Positions 1 to 5,977 of a stretch of DNA of 7,593 nucleotides are shown here, one piece after another. The stretch is from Verrucomicrobiia bacterium. Lineage in GTDB: Bacteria; Verrucomicrobiota; Verrucomicrobiia; Opitutales; Opitutaceae. Positions within the stretch are counted from its first letter, which is position 1. Every line of letters begins with the position of its first letter. The stretch spans positions 1-7,593 of the forward strand of contig JAUHWE010000207.1 of NCBI GenBank assembly GCA_030424825.1. The letters run 5' to 3'. A program made the position numbers and the translations under genes. Below the pieces are notes generated by a model. That model was given only the letters and a program-made list of their open reading frames with translations, had not been told where the DNA came from and ran no database searches.

Positions 1-663
1 CTACAATTCCTTGATCATTATATTGCGCCAACGGACTTCAAAGGGTCCAGTACCGGCCTTTATGCCGTGAACTTGCAAGCCAATTGACCCGGAGGGATAC
101 TCACGGTAGATGCCTCCGGGGAGCTTAAGTTTAGTGACCTGCTTACCATTGATGAATGTTGTGATGGTGTCGCCCTTGGCAATGATGTGGTATTCATTCC
201 AGTCATCATTTTTCATATGCTTGTGGCTCGCTCCTTCATCTGGCTCTTTGGAGATCCATCCGGTGTTGAGACCTTCTCCATAGATGAAGCCAGACTGACC
301 GGGGCTCGTTTCGATTTCGACCTGGGGCCCGAAGTAGCGGCGACTGCCCCAATCGCGCGTGTGTGACCGAATCTGTACTCCAGAATTTAGCCCCTCGTCC
401 ACCTTGACTTCGAATTTCAGTTCGAAATCGCTGAAGTGCTCGTAGGAGGTCAGGAAAGTGTTGGGACTGCCCTCGGCGGTCCTGCCCAAGATAGCCCCAT
501 CTTCCACATAGTAGTTGGCGAACCCCTGTGCGACACCCCAACCCTTCAAAGTCTCGCCGTTGAAAAGTGGTTTCCAGCCATGATCCCCATGGGAATCGGC
601 GAAAAGCGATGGCGAAACGGCGCAAAGAGCCAGGAGAATCAGGCGACTTAAAGTTGTTTTCAT
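1..663 (-). CDS. Secreted DUF1080 / 3-keto-disaccharide hydrolase domain protein
   Basis: This 220-residue protein belongs to the DUF1080 (3-keto-disaccharide hydrolase) family, which has a concanavalin-like beta-sandwich fold; characterised members cleave 3-keto-glycosides. Residues 1-22 form a Sec signal peptide (basic MKTTLSR, hydrophobic core, probable cleavage after LFA), so the protein should act in the periplasm or outside the cell. The domain fills residues 30-220. Family hallmarks visible are WKPLFNGETLKGW near the N-terminus, FELKFEVKV, NSGVQIRS, WNEYHIIAKGD, the FINGKQV loop, and a closing GSIGLQVHG then RWRNIMIKEL. Length is normal for a single-domain member. The ATG start is supported by the signal peptide directly after it, although no Shine-Dalgarno sequence is visible. 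The TAG stop is the first three bases of the window, so the gene is complete. The family call is firm; the actual substrate is unknown. Confidence 0.93.
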   Translation of the reverse strand: MKTTLSRLILLALCAVSPSLFADSHGDHGWKPLFNGETLKGWGVAQGFANYYVEDGAILGRTAEGSPNTFLTSYEHFSDFELKFEVKVDEGLNSGVQIRSHTRDWGSRRYFGPQVEIETSPGQSGFIYGEGLNTGWISKEPDEGASHKHMKNDDWNEYHIIAKGDTITTFINGKQVTKLKLPGGIYREYPSGSIGLQVHGIKAGTGPFEVRWRNIMIKEL

Positions 664-773
664 AAAGCGTAATTTATTAGCAATTCGATTGTTTAGGTTT
701 AACTAGCCAAAGAAAGTGGTAGGTGAGTGGACTCTTGGCAAGCGGGGAACCATTCAAGTTTGCAAGAAACGGT

Positions 774-796
774 TATCGATTAAAGGGGAATCGATA
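774..796. repeat. 8-bp perfect inverted repeat, operator-like
   Basis: TATCGATT at 774-781 and AATCGATA at 789-796 are exact reverse complements separated by AAAGGGG. Six G residues follow on the plus strand. The AT-rich arms and the position 110 bp upstream of the DUF1080 start and 177 bp upstream of the MaoC start would suit a dimeric repressor or activator site. There is no T-run that would suggest a terminator. Function is inferred only. Confidence 0.4.
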
Positions 797-851
797 GGGG
801 GGACGAATTAATATCAGAAGCGTAAGGCTGGCACTCGCGCCCATGTTCATC

Positions 852-898
852 TACCCCCCGCAAACGTGGCAGAGCGCAAGCGCTGGCCCTGAGGGGTA
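852..898. repeat. Imperfect long hairpin / palindromic element
   Basis: Nested complementary arms are visible: TACCCC (852-857) with GGGGTA (893-898) outside, GGC (868-870) with GCC (886-888) in the middle, and AGCGC (873-877) with GCGCT (880-884) inside. Together they can fold into a 47-nt hairpin with interior loops on either strand. Plus-strand bases AAAA follow at 898-901, and the minus strand accordingly has TTTT entering the hairpin rather than leaving it, so it is not a simple terminator. It could be a REP-like interspersed palindrome or a structured leader of the MaoC transcript. Confidence 0.4.
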
Positions 899-972
899 AA
901 AAGCGTCGTTCCGACTCGTTCGTCACATTCTTAGCTTTGCGCCTCAGCGATTCTTCCTTCAACTTCCGAAGT

Positions 973-1419
973 ATGGGGAAAAGAGATTCGATCCAGAAGG
1001 GAAGTGAGGTTTCGTTTCGGAAAACCGTTACCGAAGACGACATCAACCAGTTCGCCCAACTGTCAGGCGACTTCGCGCCCAATCACGTGGATGAGGCATT
1101 CATGAAAAAGTCAGCTTATGGGAAGCGGATAGCCCACGGAGCGCTGCTGATCGCCTACACGTCCCAAGCTTCGTCTCAAATTATCGAGGACTATTCTGCG
1201 GTGGAAAAGAATGCGACCCCCATTTCACTTGGCTATGATCGGATAAGGTTTATCAAGCCCGTTTTTATCGATGATGAAATCACCGTGCGCTACATTGTGG
1301 AGTCATATGATGCGGAGGCCGCTCGATCCTACGCGAAAATAGAGATCACAAACCAGGAAGGTCAGTTGGTTATGGTGGCGACTCATATAATGAAGTGGGT
1401 GCCGAATGCGGAGGCTTAA
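973..1419 (+). CDS. MaoC-family (R)-specific enoyl-CoA hydratase-like protein
   Basis: This 148-residue protein has a single hot-dog domain of the MaoC dehydratase type. Relatives such as PhaJ hydrate trans-2-enoyl-CoA to (R)-3-hydroxyacyl-CoA, linking beta-oxidation to polyhydroxyalkanoate or other acyl metabolism. The hydratase motif reads LSGDFAPNHVD, giving the catalytic Asp33 and His38, and GKRIAHG follows at 50-56, as in PhaJ-type enzymes. The segment RFIKPVFIDDEITVRYIVES matches the conserved second half. No signal peptide or membrane segment is seen, so it should be cytoplasmic. An in-frame TTG at 937 would add 12 residues, but ATG 973 is preferred because the extension has no family similarity and a weak GAAG lies just before the ATG. 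One oddity is that the usual Asn-Pro-hydrophobic-His reads Ala-Pro-Asn-His. The family is firm; the substrate is not known. Confidence 0.88.
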   Translation: MGKRDSIQKGSEVSFRKTVTEDDINQFAQLSGDFAPNHVDEAFMKKSAYGKRIAHGALLIAYTSQASSQIIEDYSAVEKNATPISLGYDRIRFIKPVFIDDEITVRYIVESYDAEAARSYAKIEITNQEGQLVMVATHIMKWVPNAEA

Positions 1420-1440
1420 GGTTCGTTCGGAGCTGTTTTT
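1402..1440 (+). terminator. Possible intrinsic terminator of the MaoC gene
   Basis: CCGAA (1402-1406) pairs with TTCGG (1426-1430), and CG (1409-1410) with CG (1424-1425). A run of five T residues follows at 1436-1440. The left arm lies inside the last codons of the gene. The stem is short and the loop large, so the call is tentative, but the convergent gap to the kinase stop is only 40 bp and some terminator is expected there. Confidence 0.3.
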
Positions 1441-1459
1441 CGTCTTAGCCTCGTAACGT

Positions 1460-3409
1460 TCAGGACAATCCAGCTTGAACCGGTTCGCCAGCCAGGCTGT
1501 CAATCAGTTCGAGCAGCTCCTCCTTCGTGAAGGGCTTGCTGAGAACCGAGTTCATGCCAATTTCCAGATACCGCTTTTTCGCTTCTTTCATGGCATTGGC
1601 GGTAACCGCGACGATTGGCACTTTCTGGCTCTTGTCGATCTCTCGAATTTCCTGCGTCGCCTGTTCCCCATCAACCACTGGCATTTGAATGTCCATCAAT
1701 ACGAGGTCGAAGGATTCGGCGCAAAATGCTGAAATGGCTTCCGCCCCGTTCTCCGCTACCGCAACGCGATGCCCCGCTTTTTCAAGGATGCGTAGAGCAT
1801 AAGTTTGGTTGAGAGGGTTGTCTTCCGCCAATAGGATCGAAAGTGGCTTTCGGCCCTCTTTCGGATTGTTTTCCTTTGGAGGTTGCTCGATCAGCGGTTC
1901 CATCGAGTCCTGAGGGTTAACGACGGGAATCGTAAATCGAAACGTGGTCCCTTTTCCGAACTCGCTTTTCATTTTGAGCTCTCCCCCCATCAGTTCAATG
2001 AGCTGATTCGATATGCTCAATCCCAGACCGGTCCCCCCGTAGTCGCGATTGAAGCCGGCATTGCCCTGCGTAAATGACTCGAAAATCCTGTCTTTGTTTT
2101 CTTCGGAAATGCCAATCCCCGTATCGAAAACTTCCACTATGAGATGCTCTGGATCCGTAGATTCCGGATCGCTATAGTCTATATTGGCTCCCACGCGGCC
2201 CTTGTCGGTGAATTTGATCGCGTTCCCAAGAAGGTTAATGACGATTTGCTTGAATCGATCTGGGTCGACGACGACCGAATTGGGAACTTTTGGTGAGACC
2301 TCTAGACAGAGTTCCAATCCTTTTGATTCGGCCTGGTTCTTGAATATCTGCCTGAGCGAAGCGATCTCAATTCGAAGACTCGAGGGTCTTGGATACACCT
2401 CCAGCTTGCCTGCTTGGATCTTGGAAAAATCAAGAATGTCGTCTATCAGTTTTAGTAAACTGTTTGCTGAAGTGTGTACCCCCTCTGCAAATACACGTTG
2501 ATCTTCATCGAGAGGTGTTTCGAGCAGAAGGTCGGACAAGCCAAGAACAGCGTTCATAGGAGTCCGGATTTCATGACTCATATTAGCGAGAAATTGCCCT
2601 TTGGCAATCGCCGCTGCTTGGGCTTTCTCCATGCTTTCCCGCAACTGTTGAGTCTTTTGGATTTCTTCGGTGACCTCGTTCGTTACCGCTACGTGCAATA
2701 TGACATTCCCATTTTCATCCTTGAGTGGGGATGCGTAGGATCGCATATGCCTTTTTTTGCCACTCAAACTAGTTATTTCGAAATCGAGGGAACCGGATTT
2801 GCCTTCAAACACTTGACGATTGAACTCCTTGAATTTCTCCAGGGATTCACCTTCCATGAGATTGTAGACGGAGCCGCCTTTGACGGATTCTAGATCTTTC
2901 GCTTCAATTAGCTCAAGACCTGCGGGATTCATATCTATGAGCTCTCCGTCCCTCCCGATGGTTTTTACGCAAGATGGTTCTGATTCGATAATGGTAGAAA
3001 GGTGTTTCAGCTTGGATTTAGTTTCCAGCAATTCGTATTGAAAATCCGATACATCGTGCCCGATCAAAAGAAGCTCTTCGGTCGCGTTCGACCCTTTGAT
3101 GGACTGGATCTGCCATTCGATATAGCGCTCCTGGTCCTTCACTTTGTATTTGCAAATGCGCTTGGTCGCTTCACCCGGTGATTCGCGAAGTTCTTTGAGC
3201 TGATGACCTAACCCTTTAAAATACTCATTCGCGTTTGATTCCCCCAGAGAGCTTTTCTCAAAGGTCTGGGCACTGGAATTCAGCCAAATTGGTTTACAAG
3301 CTCCGTCTAAATTGACGTACAGGTCATCAAGATCCTCAAGGACTGCAAGCGGCTCAGAAGGTAGTATTTGCATGGGAAACAAGTTCGATCCGATAAAACG
3401 GTATGTCAT
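1460..3409 (-). CDS. Hybrid sensor histidine kinase/response regulator (PAS-PAS-HisKA-HATPase-REC)
   Basis: This roughly 649-residue hybrid kinase autophosphorylates on a histidine and passes the phosphate to its own receiver domain. Domains in order: a weak PAS-like region (about 25-130), a clearer PAS (about 137-250, with MNPAGLELI), a short coiled linker, HisKA (about 270-340, FLANMSHEIRTPMN with His279), HATPase_c (about 365-497, with N-box NLLGNAIKFT, G1 DTGIG and G2 GGTGLGL), and a C-terminal REC (about 523-640, acidic pair Glu529-Asp530, phosphoacceptor Asp573 in LMDIQMP, Thr603, Lys625). No signal peptide or convincing membrane helix is seen, so sensing is probably cytoplasmic. The start is uncertain: the frame opens with TTG at 3469, ATG lies at 3409 and again at 3373, and none has a Shine-Dalgarno sequence; ATG 3409 is the longest ATG option. 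There is no output domain, and no HPt or separate regulator gene nearby, so its signal and target are unknown. Confidence 0.92.
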   Translation of the reverse strand: MTYRFIGSNLFPMQILPSEPLAVLEDLDDLYVNLDGACKPIWLNSSAQTFEKSSLGESNANEYFKGLGHQLKELRESPGEATKRICKYKVKDQERYIEWQIQSIKGSNATEELLLIGHDVSDFQYELLETKSKLKHLSTIIESEPSCVKTIGRDGELIDMNPAGLELIEAKDLESVKGGSVYNLMEGESLEKFKEFNRQVFEGKSGSLDFEITSLSGKKRHMRSYASPLKDENGNVILHVAVTNEVTEEIQKTQQLRESMEKAQAAAIAKGQFLANMSHEIRTPMNAVLGLSDLLLETPLDEDQRVFAEGVHTSANSLLKLIDDILDFSKIQAGKLEVYPRPSSLRIEIASLRQIFKNQAESKGLELCLEVSPKVPNSVVVDPDRFKQIVINLLGNAIKFTDKGRVGANIDYSDPESTDPEHLIVEVFDTGIGISEENKDRIFESFTQGNAGFNRDYGGTGLGLSISNQLIELMGGELKMKSEFGKGTTFRFTIPVVNPQDSMEPLIEQPPKENNPKEGRKPLSILLAEDNPLNQTYALRILEKAGHRVAVAENGAEAISAFCAESFDLVLMDIQMPVVDGEQATQEIREIDKSQKVPIVAVTANAMKEAKKRYLEIGMNSVLSKPFTKEELLELIDSLAGEPVQAGLS

Positions 3410-3641
3410 ATGAGGAAATAGGTACAGCAAAACGAATGAGCTACCTCTCCGCTCTGCGACTTTGACCAAGAATTAACGTACGTCGAAGCGATTTCGCCTA
3501 TTAGGGACGGTGGGGATACCATTCGACATGGCGGGAATTCGATCCGTGCAAATCGGATGTCGATATAGAGGAACCTTGAATCGAAACTCAAATATAACGG
3601 GAAGACCTCGAAGGCGGCTTGTGAGGCATTCGCTTCAGGCG

Positions 3642-4217
3642 CTACAGCTTGGCGACTGCTATTTGGACTTTAGGGTATAGATTCCGCATCAAAATCCTGT
3701 ATTGATCCACACGATGCTCGATTTCGGCTTCGGCCCCGTCAATCGAATCTAGGAACCGGTATCTTTGGGCGAGACGTTGGAATACGCGCTGAATCCCTTC
3801 GAGTTCGCCATAGGATTTAAACCAGTTCCGTTCACGCATGCCCTTAACGAAAGTGACGGCTCTCTCACTGATGGAAGGAGCGGCTCGCTCCATGCGATTG
3901 TAGAAATGCTCGAAGAGTTCTAGGCGGTCGTCGGAACAGTAGAACTTCCAGTCCAGTGAAAGGGCGTAGTCGAGAGCGATATCAACGACGACACCCAATA
4001 CGGAGTCACGGTTTTCGGATACAAGGCCGAGGGCCTGCTTGAATTCTGCAGAGGTATCGGTTTCGCGATCGATAGTCCGGTGGATTTTTGCTCCGCGCCG
4101 AACGAAAGGGCGCTTGTCCTGGCGCAGGTCCCTGCCGAAGAAATCCCAGAGTACGTTTACCGTGAGAACGTCGTCCGTCTCGTTTCGGGAAAGGAGCGCG
4201 TGGGAGAGTAGGTTCAT
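3642..4217 (-). CDS. acpH: Acyl carrier protein phosphodiesterase (AcpH family)
   Basis: This 191-residue protein resembles AcpH (DUF479 family), the enzyme that hydrolyses the 4'-phosphopantetheine arm from holo-ACP to give apo-ACP in the cytoplasm; the E. coli enzyme has 193 residues. Family landmarks in order are MNLLSHALLS with His6, NVLWDFFGRD with Asp25, AKIHRTIDRETDT with His46, Asp50 and Asp54, VVVDIALDYALSLDW with Asp79 and Asp83, then RNWFKSYGELEGIQRVFQRLAQR and a C-terminal YPKVQ. The histidines and aspartates match the putative metal-binding residues of this HD-like family. The position after Asp83 is Tyr where the E. coli protein has His. The start is ATG, with no clear Shine-Dalgarno sequence. 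It lies 232 bases upstream of the chosen kinase start on the same strand and is divergent from the DUF350 gene. The family call is good; the in vivo substrate is inferred. Confidence 0.85.
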   Translation of the reverse strand: MNLLSHALLSRNETDDVLTVNVLWDFFGRDLRQDKRPFVRRGAKIHRTIDRETDTSAEFKQALGLVSENRDSVLGVVVDIALDYALSLDWKFYCSDDRLELFEHFYNRMERAAPSISERAVTFVKGMRERNWFKSYGELEGIQRVFQRLAQRYRFLDSIDGAEAEIEHRVDQYRILMRNLYPKVQIAVAKL

Positions 4218-4235
4218 CTATGATGCAAGGTTTTA

Positions 4236-4264
4236 AAATTAGATTTATGGACCTTCGTTTTCAA
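4236..4264 (-). promoter_or_regulatory. Candidate sigma-70 promoter for acpH
   Basis: On the minus strand a -35 like TTGAAA (4259-4264) and a -10 like TAATTT (4236-4241) are separated by exactly 17 bases. Transcription would start about 12 bases before the ATG at 4217, giving a very short leader, which fits the lack of a Shine-Dalgarno sequence. It overlaps the candidate promoter facing the other way. Confidence 0.35.
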
Positions 4265-4273
4265 TGCTAGGAT
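4245..4273 (+). promoter_or_regulatory. Candidate extended -10 promoter for the DUF350/transglycosylase pair
   Basis: TAGGAT (4268-4273) is preceded by TGC, giving an extended -10, and a poor -35 TTATGG lies 17 bases upstream. The leader to the ATG at 4391 would be about 110 bases. The elements interleave with the divergent acpH promoter, so both genes could be controlled by one bound protein. This is a weak match and inferred only. Confidence 0.25.
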
Positions 4274-4287
4274 GACAGTCTATCTCG

Positions 4288-4303
4288 CATTGGCAAACCA
4301 ATG
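4288..4303 (+). repeat. 6-bp hairpin in the leader of the DUF350 gene
   Basis: CATTGG (4288-4293) and CCAATG (4298-4303) are perfect complements around a CAAA tetraloop. It lies near the 5' end of the predicted leader, about 90 bases before the DUF350 start. No T-run follows, so it is not a terminator; it may stabilise the transcript or be an operator half-site pair. Confidence 0.3.
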
Positions 4304-4390
4304 GTTCTGGAATGTTCTTACCTTTGCGGCACGAGGAAGGGAGGGATTCGATCTTGTCTTGCGGACGGAGTTGTCTAGGTTCTCGGGTCG

Positions 4391-4639
4391 ATGATCACTT
4401 TCTCGACCTTCGCCTTTCTCGATATTTTCTTCAGCAGCTTCTTTTCTCTGATCGTAAACGTTTTCTATGCCTGCCTGACGATACTTTTAGCAGTGGGCAT
4501 CTTGTGGCTTGTGGACCGCCACGTTTTCAAGGAGATCGACTTTCTCAAAGAAATTCAGAAGGGAAATATTGCCGCCGCCATTTTTGCGGGATTCTTTCTG
4601 CTCTCGGTTTGCTTGTTGCTAAGCTTTACCATGCGGTAG
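4391..4639 (+). CDS. Small DUF350-like two-helix membrane protein
   Basis: This 82-residue, very hydrophobic protein resembles one unit of the DUF350 (YjfL-type) family of unknown function. A long membrane helix spans about residues 8-40, followed by a charged link (DRHVFKEIDFLKEIQ) and the family signature KGNIAAAIFAGFFLL, which begins the second helix (about 58-80). Typical DUF350 proteins of about 130 residues carry two such units, so this is a half-length member. Start ATG 4391 is the only one available in this frame; the Shine-Dalgarno sequence is weak. The stop is two codons' width from the next gene's start, separated by a single base (TAG then G then ATG), so translation is probably coupled with the lytic transglycosylase. 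DUF350 genes are often seen near envelope-stress genes. A longer frame over the same bases (4312-4644) has no recognisable content and is regarded as a shadow. Confidence 0.72.
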   Translation: MITFSTFAFLDIFFSSFFSLIVNVFYACLTILLAVGILWLVDRHVFKEIDFLKEIQKGNIAAAIFAGFFLLSVCLLLSFTMR

Positions 4640-4640
4640 G

Positions 4641-5276
4641 ATGATGGCCCTCAGGAAGTACCTTCTGAGCTTTCTAGGACTTGCGGTTTCCCTGTCTTTG
4701 TTTCAGGCAATAGAGCGAAACCTGTTTGAGGACGAAACGCAAAGTGTCCCTGACGCGACGCGGCAATCGATCGGGGGGATGACGAGTCGATACGACGAAA
4801 TTTTTCGAAAGTATACTCGTACTTATTTCGGGAGAATGTCCTGGAGATGGTTTAAGGCGCAAAGCATTCAGGAAAGCAGCTTGCAGCCTCAGGCCAAAAG
4901 TACGGCAGGCGCGATGGGTTTAATGCAATTGATGCCAGCCACGTTTCAGGAGATCCGAAAGGAAGTGGGCTTGCCCAACGCGCCCTATGATCCGAGCGCC
5001 AATATTCACGCGGGCATTCGCTACAATCTAAAGTGCTACAATGTTTGGACTGAGGACCGGAGTAGCGGGGAGATTCTCAAGCTGATGTTCGCCTCCTACA
5101 ATGCGGGTCCGGGAAATATCATTCGGGCACAGAAAGTGGTTCGCAGCGATCGTCTTTGCGACGGAGCGCGTTGGGATTGTATCCGGCGCGGCCTTCCTCA
5201 GGTAACTGGAAGTCATTCCAAGGAGACCATTCAGTACGTTGCGAATGTGGAGCACTATTACAACCTTTTGCGATAG
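4641..5276 (+). CDS. SLT-domain lytic transglycosylase, membrane-anchored or secreted
   Basis: This 211-residue protein is a family-1-type soluble lytic transglycosylase, which cleaves the MurNAc-GlcNAc bond of peptidoglycan to form 1,6-anhydro ends in the periplasm. Residues 5-23 are a hydrophobic signal or membrane anchor with no obvious lipobox. The SLT domain covers about 50-210: AQSIQESS with catalytic Glu78, GAMGLMQLMPATF (90-102), ASYNAGPGNI (151-160) and ETIQYVANVEHYY near the C-terminus. The spacing resembles the catalytic half of MltF, without the amino-terminal solute-binding domain. Cys173 and Cys180 could form a disulfide in the loop before the last helices, which would fit export. 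Two ATGs (4641 and 4644) are possible; both lie directly behind the TAG of the DUF350 gene, so coupled translation is likely. It converges on mscL. Confidence 0.92.
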   Translation: MMALRKYLLSFLGLAVSLSLFQAIERNLFEDETQSVPDATRQSIGGMTSRYDEIFRKYTRTYFGRMSWRWFKAQSIQESSLQPQAKSTAGAMGLMQLMPATFQEIRKEVGLPNAPYDPSANIHAGIRYNLKCYNVWTEDRSSGEILKLMFASYNAGPGNIIRAQKVVRSDRLCDGARWDCIRRGLPQVTGSHSKETIQYVANVEHYYNLLR

Positions 5277-5282
5277 TTGCTC

Positions 5283-5303
5283 TGGTGACTCCTGGCTTCA
5301 CCA
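5283..5303 (+). terminator. Weak hairpin in the convergent gap before mscL
   Basis: TGGTGA (5283-5288) pairs with TCACCA (5298-5303) around a 9-nt loop just after the transglycosylase stop. A second small stem, CCCCA (5318-5322) with TGGGG (5331-5335), follows. Neither has a T-run on either strand, so intrinsic termination is doubtful. They are listed because the gap between the convergent genes is only 79 bases. Confidence 0.2.
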
Positions 5304-5355
5304 AACGTGAACTCCCTCCCCACTAGGATCTGGGGTGCTCGGCTCGGATGGATTG

Positions 5356-5802
5356 CTATTTTTTCTTCAATTCTTCCAATTGCTTGACTTGAATTTCCAT
5401 TAGCTCGGTCATCTTGTGTAGTAATTCGATGTTCTTAGGGGTCTTCTCCGTTGCGTTTTTTGGGTCATCCGCCTTTTTGCGAATTGTATTCATTATTTTG
5501 ACAACGAGGAATACGACAAATCCGATAATGCAAAAATCAACGCTGACTTCGATTAGCTTGCCATAACCTATAGTGATCTGATCGGATTTGGCGACCCCGT
5601 CTACCGTAACGGCCTCTCGCAAAACTAGCTTCTTGTTTTCTAAACTGATTCCGTCAGTTAGAAACGATAGCGGTGGCAGGAAAATTTCCTTAACCAGTAC
5701 ATCCACGACCTTGTTGAAGGCGGACCCGATGATAACCCCAATTGCGATGTCGATCATGTTCCCCTTTACCGCAAATTCCTTAAATTCCTTGAGTATTCCC
5801 AT
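5356..5802 (-). CDS. mscL: Large-conductance mechanosensitive channel MscL
   Basis: This 148-residue protein is MscL, the pentameric inner-membrane channel that opens under membrane tension to release solutes during hypo-osmotic shock. The N-terminal amphipathic helix MGILKEFKEFAVKGN is followed by TM1 (about 15-47) with the gate-lining IAIGVIIGSAFNKVV and the PPL turn. A periplasmic loop (about 48-82) contains the usual YG, and TM2 (about 83-104) is VDFCIIGFVVFLVVKIMN. A lysine-rich linker follows TM2, then the C-terminal bundle helix (about 122-148, LLHKMTELMEIQVKQLEELKKK). E. coli MscL has 136 residues; the extra length is mostly in the periplasmic loop and the linker. Unlike most genes here, the start has a good AAAGGA 7 bases before the ATG. 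A perfect hairpin lies in the leader. It stands alone, convergent with the transglycosylase. Confidence 0.96.
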   Translation of the reverse strand: MGILKEFKEFAVKGNMIDIAIGVIIGSAFNKVVDVLVKEIFLPPLSFLTDGISLENKKLVLREAVTVDGVAKSDQITIGYGKLIEVSVDFCIIGFVVFLVVKIMNTIRKKADDPKNATEKTPKNIELLHKMTELMEIQVKQLEELKKK

Positions 5803-5809
5803 TTTGATT

Positions 5810-5815
5810 TCCTTT
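5810..5815 (-). promoter_or_regulatory. Ribosome binding site of mscL
   Basis: AAAGGA on the minus strand ends 7 bases before the mscL ATG. It is the only good Shine-Dalgarno sequence in the window and confirms the mscL start. Confidence 0.6.
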
Positions 5816-5825
5816 CGTTTTGTAT

Positions 5826-5848
5826 AACGCGAGCCTTCGACTCGCGTT
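5826..5848. repeat. Perfect 8-bp inverted repeat in the mscL leader
   Basis: AACGCGAG (5826-5833) and CTCGCGTT (5841-5848) are exact complements around a 7-nt loop. On the mscL strand the hairpin ends 10 bases upstream of the ribosome binding site and 23 bases before the ATG. It would form a stable GC-rich hairpin in the mRNA if transcription starts further upstream; a possible AT-rich -10 region (TATATAGT) lies just beyond, around 5858-5866. It may be a REP-like palindrome, an operator, or a 5' mRNA stabiliser. Confidence 0.45.
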
Positions 5849-5977
5849 CTCTATTTGTACTATATATTCTCGTACGGTTACGCGAAGTATTATGTTCAGA
5901 GAGCTGGTCGAAGAAGAGCTATTGAAAATGGCAAAGGCGAGTTGGTTTTTTCGCGAAGTCAAATCCCATTTCAGCTT

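Larger units (their letters stand above)
664..972. other. 309-base divergent intergenic region
   Basis: This gap lies between the divergently transcribed DUF1080 and MaoC genes and should contain both promoters. No convincing sigma-70 promoter stands out on either strand. The stretch next to the DUF1080 start (664-705) is A/T-rich. Two inverted repeats sit in the right half and are listed separately. A 100-codon minus-strand open frame (780-1082) crosses the gap, but it runs antisense into the MaoC gene and resembles no known protein. Confidence 0.6.

Noticed and set aside
236..625. 129-codon minus-strand frame within the DUF1080 gene
   Set aside because: It is a frame-shifted shadow of the DUF1080 coding sequence, rich in Arg and Trp, with no domain.
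852..898. Nested hairpin as a tRNA or known riboswitch
   Set aside because: There is no cloverleaf, no T-loop sequence and no match to a riboswitch core I can recognise.
780..1082. 100-codon minus-strand open frame across the DUF1080/MaoC gap
   Set aside because: It overlaps the MaoC gene antisense, has low-complexity arginine-rich content without a recognisable domain, and covers the palindromic region, so it is probably a chance frame.
3470..3641. Gap between acpH and the kinase searched for RNA genes or promoters
   Set aside because: Only a 5-bp stem (ATCCG 3542-3546 with CGGAT 3554-3558) was found; no promoter or RNA gene could be supported.
4301..4378. 25-codon open frame starting in the leader hairpin of the DUF350 gene
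   Set aside because: It has no Shine-Dalgarno sequence and no regulatory-peptide features such as codon runs, so there is nothing to support a leader peptide.
4312..4644. 110-codon plus-strand frame overlapping the DUF350 gene
   Set aside because: Its product is rich in Arg, Cys and Leu without domain similarity, whereas the other frame shows membrane helices and the DUF350 motif.
5780..5962. 60-codon minus-strand frame upstream of mscL
   Set aside because: It overlaps the mscL start and ribosome binding site and runs through the perfect hairpin; no family similarity.
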